A stretch of DNA of 64,000 nt from Sphingobacteriia bacterium (GTDB lineage Bacteria > Bacteroidota > Bacteroidia > Bacteroidales > UBA7960), in the NCBI GenBank assembly GCA_011390785.1, contig JAABRR010000020.1:26941-90940 (forward strand). The letters run 5' to 3'. Positions 28,673 to 37,394 of this stretch are shown here, piece by piece. A program made the position numbers and the translations under genes. The notes beneath the pieces are model-generated. The model did no database searches, was not told the DNA's origin, and was given only the letters and a program-made list of their open reading frames with translations. Position 1 is the first letter of the stretch; each line of letters starts with the position of its first letter.

Positions 28673-30529
28673 GTGAAAACTATTTTATCCGAACAACGCA
28701 GTATAGGTGTTAACTTCCAACCAGGGCAAGAACCCATCGTAAAAGTGTGGGCACCTCATGCAAAAAGAATATCACTGCAAGTAGAAGGTAAAACCAATAT
28801 TATCCTTCATCTGGAGCAATATGGTTATTGGCAGGCAAAGTGCCCGGGGTTAAAACCAGGCGATCGTTACCTGATCAGTGTCAACGATGAAAATACTTAT
28901 CCTGACCCGGCATCACTTTCCCAACCTGACGGTGTGCATGAATCTTCAGAATGCATAGACCTGAATGAGATCAGAAAAATACGTGATGACCTCTGGACCG
29001 GAGTTTCTACACGCGATCTTATCATATACGAGTTACATGTAGGCACATTCACACCCGAGGGTACTTTTATGGCCCTTCAACAAAAGCTTGATTATTTAAA
29101 AGATCTTGGTGTAAATGCCATTGAAATCATGCCTGTAGCAGCTTTTCCCGGTTCGCGAAACTGGGGCTATGATTGTGTTTATCCTTTTGCTGTGCAACAA
29201 TCTTACGGCGGTGCCATTGAATTTGCCAACCTGATCAAAGCATGTCATCAGAAAGGAATTGCCGTGATACTTGATGTTGTTTACAACCACCTTGGCCCCG
29301 AGGGCAATTATCTGAGTGCATTGGGGCCATATTTTACTGACAAATACAAAACCCCCTGGGGCAATGCCATTAACTTTGACGATGCCTGGTGCGATGGTGT
29401 AAGGCATTATTTTCTTGAAAACGCCATGATGTGGCTGCGTGATTTCCATATTGACGGGCTGCGGCTGGATGCCGTTCATGCCATAAAAGACCTTAGTCCA
29501 AAACATTTTTTACTGGAATTAAATGAAATTGTTTTGCAACTGAACCATAAAACCGACGCAAAGCACTTTCTCATTGCCGAGTGCGATCTAAACGATATCC
29601 GGTTCATTGACACTCCAAAACAGGGAGGTTTTGGGCTGGATGCCCAATGGTGCGACGAATGGCATCATGCTATTCACGCGCTTATGACGGCTGACCGTCA
29701 GGGTTATTATGCCGATTTTGGTAGTTTGCAGCAAGTTGTTAAAACATTCAACCATGCCTGGGTGTATGACGGCAGTTTTTCTCCCCACCGCAAAAAAAAG
29801 TTTGGAACATCTACGGTAGGACAGCCCGGGAATCGCTTTGTAATCTTTACCCAAAACCACGATCAGGTGGGTAACCGCATGAAAGGCGACAGACTCAGTT
29901 CAATGCTCGATTTTGAAAGCCTGAAACTGGCATGTGGGGCTATGTTTGCAAGCCCTTTTATCCCCATGCTGTTTATGGGAGAAGAATATGCCGAGAGCAG
30001 TCCATTCCAATATTTTATCAGTCATGGAGATAAAGAGTTGATATCGCTGGTGCGCGAAGGCCGCAAAAATGAGTTACGCGAATTTATAAAAGATGCCGAA
30101 CCACCCGATCCCGCATCCGAAGATACCTTTCAAAACTCTAAACTTAAATGGGACTATCTTAACCATGAGACAAAAAGAAAAATGCTTGCTTATTATAAGC
30201 AAATGATTGCCTTGCGTAAAGAACAACCCCTGTTAAAACCCGGCAACCGGGATCATATAAATGCTTATGAAATACCTGATAAGGAAGCCATTGTAATTAT
30301 ATACAAAAATGAGAAAGAAAGCCTTGTTGCATTGATGAATTTTGGTGAAAGAAACATAACGGTAGAATTACCATCAATAAAAGCAACATCTGCCAATATA
30401 TTAATTTACTCAGCTCACAATCAATGGGGCGGCACTGTAAATGATCATGAAAATCCGTTAATTATTACAGAAAACCAACTTACTGTCAATACAACAAGAA
30501 AATCATTTGTTCTGTTTCAGACAACTTAA
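28673..30529 (+). CDS. treZ: Malto-oligosyltrehalose trehalohydrolase (TreZ)
   Basis: 618 aa, GTG start. A GH13 enzyme that releases trehalose from maltooligosyltrehalose made by TreY. An N-terminal early-set domain (VKVWAPHAKRISLQVEG) precedes the alpha-amylase barrel (from about 110). The catalytic residues are D266 in GLRLDAVHAI, E303 in LIAECDLND and D397 in FTQNHDQVGNR, followed by a C-terminal beta domain. All family motifs appear intact. It lies 6 bases after the PPK2 gene and 10 bases before the treY start. Because treY is broken here, TreZ may have no local source of substrate unless another TreY exists in the genome. A glycogen debranching gene (treX) is not in the window. Confidence 0.93.
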   Translation: MKTILSEQRSIGVNFQPGQEPIVKVWAPHAKRISLQVEGKTNIILHLEQYGYWQAKCPGLKPGDRYLISVNDENTYPDPASLSQPDGVHESSECIDLNEIRKIRDDLWTGVSTRDLIIYELHVGTFTPEGTFMALQQKLDYLKDLGVNAIEIMPVAAFPGSRNWGYDCVYPFAVQQSYGGAIEFANLIKACHQKGIAVILDVVYNHLGPEGNYLSALGPYFTDKYKTPWGNAINFDDAWCDGVRHYFLENAMMWLRDFHIDGLRLDAVHAIKDLSPKHFLLELNEIVLQLNHKTDAKHFLIAECDLNDIRFIDTPKQGGFGLDAQWCDEWHHAIHALMTADRQGYYADFGSLQQVVKTFNHAWVYDGSFSPHRKKKFGTSTVGQPGNRFVIFTQNHDQVGNRMKGDRLSSMLDFESLKLACGAMFASPFIPMLFMGEEYAESSPFQYFISHGDKELISLVREGRKNELREFIKDAEPPDPASEDTFQNSKLKWDYLNHETKRKMLAYYKQMIALRKEQPLLKPGNRDHINAYEIPDKEAIVIIYKNEKESLVALMNFGERNITVELPSIKATSANILIYSAHNQWGGTVNDHENPLIITENQLTVNTTRKSFVLFQTT

Positions 30530-30539
30530 CTCCAAAAAG

Positions 30540-32935
30540 ATGTATAATCCAATTTCTACTTACCGCATACAATTCAACAAGGATTTCGGCCTGAAAGAGC
30601 TGGAAAAGCAAATTGAATACCTGGCTTTACTTGGGATTGGAACCCTATATGCTTCACCCCTCTTTAAAGCCACTCCAGGCAGTGGGCACGGATACGATGT
30701 GGTCAATCCCCTGGAGTTCAATCCAGAAATAACCAATCCGGAAGAATTTAAAACAGTTACATCAAAACTTAAAAAATACAATATTGGCTGGTTGCAGGAT
30801 ATCGTTCCAAACCATATGGCATTTGATATACAGAATACCTGGCTTATGGATGTGCTTGAAAAAGGAATGGCTTCATTATATCATAAAGTATTTGACCTTG
30901 AAGACGGGGTGCCAAATACCGAAAACCGCCTTATGGTGCCCTTTCTTGGTGTAAGCCTTGATGAAGCCATACATAATAAGGATTTGCTATTAGGCTGGAA
31001 AAAGGGAACCTTTTGGATTTAATACCACGAGAATGAATATCCATGTAATTTTGAAAGTTTTCGCGATATATTGCAGAATGAGCTCCCCGATGCTCCGGCT
31101 TTATTTTTGGAGCATTGGCAAAACCATAATCTGGATAATAATCAACCATCGTCAGAGTTTTTAAATACGGTATGGGAAACATCAAAAGAAAAGCTGGAAC
31201 ATCTTATAGAAAGCGATAAAAACAGCAAAAGATTCATTGACAACATCCTGGCAGGTTACTATTCTGATGAACAACTGATAAAGCAAGCGCTGGAAAAACA
31301 ACATTACGAACTTTGCCATTGGCAGGAAACGGAAAAACGCATCAACTACCGCCGCTTTTTTACTGTGAACAGTCTTATATGCCTGCGAATGGAAGATACC
31401 AGGGTATTTGAAAAATACCACAGTTTCATAAAGCAATCGATTGGGGAAGAACTCTTTCAAGGCTTACGGATCGACCATATTGATGGTCTGAACGATCCCA
31501 GTAACTACCTCTTAAACCTTCGGAAACTCCTGGGAGAGAATATATTTATTGTGGCTGAAAAAATTCTGGAACACAACGAAGACCTGCCTGATTTCTGGCC
31601 CATCCAGGGAACTACCGGCTACGATTTTCTGGCCACCGTTACCAATCTGCTTACCAACACCAAAAATTACGATATTCTCAAAAGCCTTTACAAAGAAGTA
31701 ACCAACCTGCATGAAAAGCCATCTGAGCTGGTCTACCAAAACAAAAAAATGATACTCACCACTTGTATGCATGGAGAGTGGGACAACATCTTTAGCTTAT
31801 TTGACAAGTTAAATTTTATCGACTACCAAAAAGAAAAAATCAGCAGAGAAATTATTAAAAAGGCCATTGGTGAGTTTATGCTTGCCTGTCCTGTTTACAG
31901 GTTATACCCGCGCAAATTTCCTCTGCAAAACCAAAGCAAAAAAATTGTAGAAGAAATATTGGAAAAAGCAAAGAAAAGAAATCCTGCTGTAACTCCTGCT
32001 CTGGAGCGGCTTGCTTCTGTTCTGCTTTCCGAAAACGCTCAATCTGTTGATGAAAACAATAAACTAAAGAAATTCTTTACCCGCCTGATGCAGTTTACCG
32101 GGCCTTTAATGGCCAAAGGTGTGGAAGACACCTATGTATCAGTACAATTCCTTTATTGCGCACAACGGTGTAGGCGATGCCATCAATGCAAAGGCTAGAA
32201 GCCAAGCACAAAGTGAGCTGGCGCGATCCGGATGAAACCTACGAGACTGCTGTTTGCAGTTTTGCCCGTAAATTGTTGGATACTAAAAACGACTTCCTGA
32301 AAGCGTTTATTCCTTTTCAACAGAAAGTAGCCTGGTGTGGCATTGTTAATTCCCTGACACAATTGACCCTTAAGTGCACCAGCCCAGGCATTCAAGACAT
32401 ATATCAGGGTACTGAGCTTTGGGATTTGACCCTGGTGGATCCTGATAACCGCCAGCCCGTTGATTACGAGGAAAGACATCGGCTTCTTACAACCATGATT
32501 GCAGAAAATAAAGCCAATGCCAAAGAAATGCTACACAAATTGTCTCAAAACCCGTTCGACGGAAAAATTAAACTTTGGCTAACTTACACCCTGCTTAATC
32601 TCCGAAAGAAAAACCATGAATTATTTTTACAAGGAAACTATATACCATTGAATACCGAAGGTGAACTTAAAAACAACCTTATGGCTTATGCCCGTATTTT
32701 CAAAGAAAAGGGGCTTTTGGTTGTTGTACCTCTCGTTACGGCTGATCTTTCATACAAACCCTACGGCGAATATCTGAAAGACCTGGATTGGGAAAGTACC
32801 CGGATCATTTTACCCGAAAATGCAAAAGGGGATTGTAACAATATACTCACCGGAGAAAAACATATTACCAATGGTTCATTAAAGGCTTCAGAAGTATTCA
32901 GGGATATTAGCGTGGGTTTAATGGTTAACTGGTAA
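30540..32935 (+). pseudogene. treY: Malto-oligosyltrehalose synthase (TreY), decayed
   Basis: Three fragments of one GH13 enzyme that turns the reducing end of maltodextrin into a trehalose unit. Fragment one (from the ATG at 30540, MYNPISTYRIQFNKDFG) stops at an in-frame TAA at 31020-31022, after which the same frame goes straight on (YHENEYPCNFESFRDILQN). Near 32132, within VEDT, the frame slips: skipping one base, or restoring two (GC), gives VEDT-MYQYNSFIAHN. Near 32175-32200 the frame changes again, and the text jumps from VGDAINAKA to SWRDPDETYETAVCSF. The segment normally between these, with the THDTKRGED motif, is absent, so an internal deletion is likely. The last part (GIQDIYQGTELWDLTLVDPDN) is well kept. 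A nonsense codon, a frameshift and a deletion together make this a true pseudogene. Confidence 0.88.
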
Positions 32936-33004
32936 AGATTGCAATACGAAAGTTTAATTAAATAAATAATAATTACACATAATTCAATGTCATTTAGTTA
33001 AGAT

Positions 33005-33030
33005 TATTCGACCCCGAATGGGGTCGAATA
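33005..33030. terminator. Hairpin terminator after treY remnant
   Basis: A perfect 11-bp inverted repeat (core TTCGACCCC/GGGGTCGAA) with a four-base loop GAAT, followed by a weak T-rich stretch. It lies 70 bases after the last treY stop. Confidence 0.7.
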
Positions 33031-33115
33031 TTTATAGAAAACAATAGCTTGTATGACCTGCAAAAACACTCAACAGGGTATGCAACATCTTTTTATTCAT
33101 GGTAATATTATAAAA

Positions 33116-33123
33116 TAAATTTG
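33116..33123 (+). promoter_or_regulatory. Candidate -7 box for the AraC-family gene
   Basis: TAAATTTG fits TAnnTTTG and lies 57 bases before the ATG at 33180. No convincing -33 box is present. Confidence 0.35.
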
Positions 33124-33179
33124 GCATCTTTGTTCCTAATTTTCAATGAACACCCACTATTGAATTAATCAGATAAGAG

Positions 33180-34181
33180 ATGTTAATAAAAGTAGAAAAT
33201 AGCAATCCTGAAGGAATTCACAATGCCCTTAGTTCGAAATTAAATATAAAATACCGTAAAAGTGGATATGAACATCAAAGCAATTTCCCCTTAAAACAAG
33301 GCAATCTAATTCTTAAAAGTTTTCATTTTAACGATGGGTTCGATTTTAATATTCTAAGCGGAGATATTTCAACTTTTATCCAACTTGAGTTTACTGAAGA
33401 TGAAAATAACTATTTAAGATACTTTTTTATCAAAAAAGGGGAATTAATACATACTATTACCCCTAATATGCGATACCGCCTAACAGATAATTACTCCTGC
33501 ATGGTAATGGCGAGAGGCGAAAATAATCAGTTATTTACCTTTCCGATACAAAACGATGTTAAAATACTTTTTCTCCAAATAGAAACGAAAAGATTTTCTA
33601 TTGATTTAAAATCAGACTTTCTCAGCCTGCCTCCGGTAATAGGTAATTCTTTAATGAATTACCAATCAGGCAGTCATTTTATTTACCACAGCAATTATAC
33701 TTTAAGCATTTCTGATACCATAAATGAAATTTTAAATACTCAAAAAGAAGGCATTATTAAACGGTTCTTTTTAGAATCAAAAGCATTAGAATTATTGTGG
33801 CTTCAAACTGAACTATATAACAAGGAACTAAAGCTTGGTTATAACCAAAAATTAATCAGACAACATGATGTAATAATAATTACTAAAGCAAAAGACTATA
33901 TACATAATAATCTCAATAAAAATATCACTATCAGTTCTTTATCCAGAGAAGTTGGAACAAATGAAACGAAATTAAAAACCGGTTTCAAAAAATTATATGG
34001 CAAAACATTCTCAGATATTCTTAGAACTGAAAGATTAAATAAAGCAAAGGTACTGGTAGAAGAAGGGCAGATGAGTATTAAAGAAATTGCAAATTCTTGC
34101 GGATATACGAGCATTTCAATGTTTATTGCCCGATTCAAAGAACGCTTTGGAGATACTCCAGGCAGATACATGAAATCTTGA
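33180..34181 (+). CDS. AraC-family transcriptional regulator
   Basis: 333 aa. The C-terminal 100 residues carry the two helix-turn-helix motifs of the AraC family: ISSLSREVGTNETKLKTGFK as the first and IKEIANSCGYTSISMFIARF as the second, with the usual FGDTPGRYMKS end. The N-terminal 220 residues look like a beta-rich sensing or dimerisation domain without a recognisable cupin core. No membrane segment is present, so it is a soluble one-component regulator. Neighbours are the treY remnant upstream and a convergent di-haem lipoprotein, neither an obvious target. Effector unknown. Confidence 0.88.
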   Translation: MLIKVENSNPEGIHNALSSKLNIKYRKSGYEHQSNFPLKQGNLILKSFHFNDGFDFNILSGDISTFIQLEFTEDENNYLRYFFIKKGELIHTITPNMRYRLTDNYSCMVMARGENNQLFTFPIQNDVKILFLQIETKRFSIDLKSDFLSLPPVIGNSLMNYQSGSHFIYHSNYTLSISDTINEILNTQKEGIIKRFFLESKALELLWLQTELYNKELKLGYNQKLIRQHDVIIITKAKDYIHNNLNKNITISSLSREVGTNETKLKTGFKKLYGKTFSDILRTERLNKAKVLVEEGQMSIKEIANSCGYTSISMFIARFKERFGDTPGRYMKS

Positions 34182-34236
34182 AAAGATATTTTCCATATTA
34201 AATAGATATAAAGTTTACATTCTTTGCCGTATGCAA

Positions 34237-34692
34237 TCAATATATCGATATTAAATCTGCTGAAATTCCATGACAACTATTGCAGGCACCGTTTGTAATT
34301 TTTGACAACATGATTTTTTCTTCACCATTCGTCCCATAAACTCCAACATACAAACCGTTGCCAAAGTCAATATTTTCGGTAGTAAAATAATTACCCTTAC
34401 TGTCTATTTCAATGTCTTTTATAATTGTTCCTGAATTATTGAATTCAGCAAAAAGTTTTACATTACCATTAGGATAACCATTAACTTTTGTTTGATCATA
34501 CAATGAACCTGCAAGGGTAAACCAACCTTCACCATCGCCCCCCTGCACATGGCAATTCATGCAGTTTTGACCCAACTTGTGGCTTTCATCAGTATTATTT
34601 CTACTGATTACTTTCTCATTTCCATCTTCCTTTTCACAGCCTGATAAAAGCCCTAAAAGAATTAATGCGGTTATTAACAACGATTTTTTCAT
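34237..34692 (-). CDS. Di-haem c-type cytochrome-like lipoprotein
   Basis: 151 aa with a lipoprotein signal (LLSGC, C19) and two haem-c attachment sites: CMNCH at 44-48 and CNSCH at 137-141. About 90 residues between them look beta-rich (LAGSLYDQTKVNGYPNG), unlike the compact helical fold of typical small cytochromes c. The protein would be exported, lipidated and given two haems, suiting electron transfer at the periplasmic side or cell surface. The ATG overlaps by one base the stop of a 29-codon frame formed by repeat copy 3. It lies downstream of the kelch/T9SS gene on the same strand, so co-transcription across the repeat is possible. Redox partner unknown. Confidence 0.8.
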   Translation of the reverse strand: MKKSLLITALILLGLLSGCEKEDGNEKVISRNNTDESHKLGQNCMNCHVQGGDGEGWFTLAGSLYDQTKVNGYPNGNVKLFAEFNNSGTIIKDIEIDSKGNYFTTENIDFGNGLYVGVYGTNGEEKIMLSKITNGACNSCHGISADLISIY

Positions 34693-34694
34693 CA

Positions 34695-34781
34695 GTTTAT
34701 AATTTGATTAAGTCGGTCAGATGGAGCTCGCCACATAATCATCCGCTTGTGTGTCAAAATTTTTGTCATGGCTCGGTTCAT
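34695..34781. repeat. Dispersed intergenic repeat, copy 3 (short form)
   Basis: Shortest copy: the left block (GTTTATAATTTGATTAAG, GGTCAGATGGAGCTC) joins almost directly to the right block (ATAATCATCCGC, GTGTGTCAAAATTTTTGTC, GGCTCGGTTCAT). It ends two bases upstream of the start codon of the di-haem lipoprotein and would form most of its 5' leader. Confidence 0.8.
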
Positions 34782-34852
34782 AAAAATAAAATTTCTTGAA
34801 AAACTTAGAATAAATAAGGCAAATATGGCTTTTATGAAATTAGCGGGCAATG

Positions 34853-36463
34853 TTATTGTTTAATCAATTTTTCTGTTACATAATATTTATCATCAAAAAT
34901 CACGGTTAAGAATAGGTACTCGGGAAACGATTTATTATTCAATGTAATTTTTAGGGTATTTTCTCCTGTTGCAAAAGATTTTGCTTCAGAATTCAGTAGT
35001 ATTTGCCCATTGCTGTTGGTAATGAAATAGCTTACTTTCACCGGGTTATCTGTATAAAATTTTGCAACAAATTCATTTTCAAAAGGATTGGGAAAAACGG
35101 TTATATCATACGGATTATCTCCATCAATTTCAAACTCATTTGTCGAGAGTGGATTAACGGTCAACCAAACCTCGTAAATATTGCTGCTGGCGGATGTCAT
35201 CAAATCAGTTTGATTATCAGAAAATGGGTTTAAGGATAAACTGCCAATACCGCCAAGAACATGCCCGATCATAAAATGATCCTGATTAATTACTGATAGT
35301 TTAAAAACATCATTTGGGTAATGAACCAGATTTAGGTTCGGAATAAACTCAGAACTGGCACCTTCTAAATCAGGCATTTCAACAGGAAGCTGGTATTCAG
35401 TAAGATTTCCATTGGTGTCTCTGGTAACACGACTAATGGTTTTTACAAAAGGCGCCAGATCATCCTGTATTAAATTTCCATCCTGATAATAATACTGACT
35501 CATTCCACCGAAGAAAATGGAATGCATATTATTGTTGATGCTATCGTATAAACAGGCAACTGCACTGTGATAATTGCTTAAATACTGATTAAAGGATGTA
35601 ATGGGAGTATAATTATCTTCCCTTATATCTACAGGATAAAGAAAAGGCAAATTAGCATTTATTTGAAATACACCCGATGAAATGGTAAAACCCTGCTCTC
35701 CATCAGGAAAAATCTGAGGCAACAGATTATAGTCCCTTCTTCTTAGATGAACAGGGTCCGTAATAGCAGAATAATTGTCAAAAGATAATTGAGTACTACT
35801 ATTATCAATTGAAAATTTTCTTATCTGGTTGGTATATTCCTGGGTAAATGTAGGATTATTCACTGGATTATATCTACCATCAAAACGATGCCCTCCCACC
35901 AAATAAAAAATCCCACCCAATTTTTCAAGATGTCCTCCGGTAACTGCGAAAATACTGTCTTCAATTTGTTTAAAATAGGGTGCAATGGATTCATTACTTT
36001 CTACTGCCTGCATAAGTCCCGGAACATCGACACTCGTAAGAAACGGATAAGTAACATAAACGTTTGATGTACCGGAAGAACCATACCCACCAATTATATA
36101 AAGTGTATCATCATCCTGATGAAAATTCATATTGGTAGATTGCAGCTGGTTTTTGATGTTTACTGGCAAATCATTAACTGATGATGACCAGAATTGGTTA
36201 TTCTCTACATTAACAACAAAAATATCTGTATTATTTTGTGTTGCAGGAAATGAATTAAAAGGCTGCCTGGCATGAAGCCCATCTTTACGACCTCCTATAA
36301 TAAGCCATTTGCCATCATTCTGAGCGAAAGCATAGGAATGCAATCCAGGCAAATCAGTAACTGTAACCGGAACCAGAGAAACTTCATAATTAAAATCGCT
36401 TTGACCCAGAACGCTCAAACTAAATATAAGCAAAAGAATTGCAGACACTAATTTATTATTCAT
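34853..36463 (-). CDS. Kelch-like repeat protein with T9SS sorting domain
   Basis: 536 aa with signal peptide (MNNKLVSAILLLIFSLSVLG). The body has kelch-like blades with paired glycines and following aromatic residues: GKWLIIGGRKDG, DTLYIIGGYGSSG, GGIFYLVGGHRFDGRYN and MHSIFFGGMSQYY, suggesting a beta-propeller. The last 80 residues (VFPNPFENEFVAKFY, then YYVTEKLIKQ) are a type A C-terminal sorting domain used by the type IX secretion system, so the protein should be exported across the outer membrane and attached or released. The partner gene downstream encodes a di-haem lipoprotein. No catalytic site is evident; a binding role is likely but unproven. Confidence 0.82.
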   Translation of the reverse strand: MNNKLVSAILLLIFSLSVLGQSDFNYEVSLVPVTVTDLPGLHSYAFAQNDGKWLIIGGRKDGLHARQPFNSFPATQNNTDIFVVNVENNQFWSSSVNDLPVNIKNQLQSTNMNFHQDDDTLYIIGGYGSSGTSNVYVTYPFLTSVDVPGLMQAVESNESIAPYFKQIEDSIFAVTGGHLEKLGGIFYLVGGHRFDGRYNPVNNPTFTQEYTNQIRKFSIDNSSTQLSFDNYSAITDPVHLRRRDYNLLPQIFPDGEQGFTISSGVFQINANLPFLYPVDIREDNYTPITSFNQYLSNYHSAVACLYDSINNNMHSIFFGGMSQYYYQDGNLIQDDLAPFVKTISRVTRDTNGNLTEYQLPVEMPDLEGASSEFIPNLNLVHYPNDVFKLSVINQDHFMIGHVLGGIGSLSLNPFSDNQTDLMTSASSNIYEVWLTVNPLSTNEFEIDGDNPYDITVFPNPFENEFVAKFYTDNPVKVSYFITNSNGQILLNSEAKSFATGENTLKITLNNKSFPEYLFLTVIFDDKYYVTEKLIKQ

Positions 36464-36699
36464 GTAATTAAATTTAATAATTAGTAACTGAAAATTTAGT
36501 TAATCCAATAACTCCAATTTTAAACCCCTGATTAAGGCGATGGACTTATTCTTTACAACATTTTAAAAGTAGTAAAATTTAAGACCTCTTATACCTGTAA
36601 TTACAATCTTAAATATATTTAAAAATCAACTCAAAAAGCTTGTAGCTAAAAAATCCATCTGTCTCTTATTATTAAATTAAAAATCATAAGACTATTTTG

Positions 36700-36754
36700 A
36701 TTACGATAAAATATTTTTGTTACGATTAATGTTTTATAATATATTTTTCGTAAT
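36700..36754 (+). promoter_or_regulatory. Candidate promoter and TetR operator
   Basis: A perfect -7 box TATTTTTG (36712-36719) is surrounded by three related 7-mers: ATTACGA (36700-36706), TTACGAT (36720-36726) and the inverted TCGTAAT (36748-36754). Placement around the promoter and just before the TetR start (36780) suggests an autoregulatory operator. Confidence 0.4.
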
Positions 36755-36779
36755 TTTATGCCGATTTAATAACATCGAA

Positions 36780-37376
36780 ATGAATAAAGTAAGAAATAAA
36801 AAAATTCGTCAGCTAATGGAAGTGGCCCGTGAACTCTTCTGGAAACACGGCCTGAAAAGGGTTTCCATTGAAGAAATTTGCCAAAAAGCCGGAGTAAGCA
36901 AAATGACTTTCTACCGACACTTTGACAATAAAACAGACCTTGCAAAAGCCATCTTCGAAAAAATTGTGGAACAGAGTGTACAACAATTCAAAGCCATAAT
37001 GGCTGATAATTCCACTACATCAGAAGAGAAAATGGAGCAGATGATTCGTTTGAAACTGGAAGGCACCAACGACATCAGCAAGGAATTTATGCAGGATTTT
37101 TACAACAGTCCGGAGTTAGGCATGGTTCAGTATATAAACGAAATGAGCGGCAAAGTATGGCTCGAAATGATCAATGATTTCAAAGAGGCTCAAAAAAACG
37201 GCTGGTTTCGCAAAGATTTTAAACCGGAAGCCTTTTTCATTATCAGCCAAAAGCTTGCCGACATTGCAAATGATGAGCAGTTACAAAGTCTTTACAACAA
37301 TCCGCAAGAAGTCGTTATGGAACTAACCCGATTGCTTTCATACGGGATTATGCCCAGAAATGAAAAAAAAGAATAA
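36780..37376 (+). CDS. TetR-family transcriptional regulator
   Basis: 198 aa from the ATG at 36780 (an upstream frame extension is hydrophobic and unlikely). The N-terminal TetR helix-turn-helix is clear: MEVARELFWKHGLKRVSIEE, then ICQKAGVSKMTFYRHFDNK. The C-terminal part is helical, as expected for a ligand-binding dimerisation domain, and has no recognisable subfamily motif. It is the first gene of a tight same-strand series with an outer-membrane protein, an ABC ATPase, two permeases and a LolA-like protein. It probably represses them and itself, releasing on binding a lipophilic or toxic compound. Regulation is inferred from gene order and the nearby repeats. Confidence 0.9.
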   Translation: MNKVRNKKIRQLMEVARELFWKHGLKRVSIEEICQKAGVSKMTFYRHFDNKTDLAKAIFEKIVEQSVQQFKAIMADNSTTSEEKMEQMIRLKLEGTNDISKEFMQDFYNSPELGMVQYINEMSGKVWLEMINDFKEAQKNGWFRKDFKPEAFFIISQKLADIANDEQLQSLYNNPQEVVMELTRLLSYGIMPRNEKKE

Positions 37377-37394
37377 CAGCTTCTCTTAACAACC

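Noticed and set aside
24737..31022. TAA read as an amino acid, because two genes have an in-frame TAA with intact sequence on both sides
   Set aside because: Many intact genes in the window end in TAA at family-consistent positions, and treY carries frameshifts as well, so mutation is the simpler explanation.
34692..34781. A conserved short peptide (MNRAMTKILTHTRMII) encoded in reverse by all three repeat copies
   Set aside because: The three versions differ mostly by amino-acid-changing substitutions and end at unrelated places (25, 33 and 29 codons). Conservation therefore follows the DNA repeat and not a protein.
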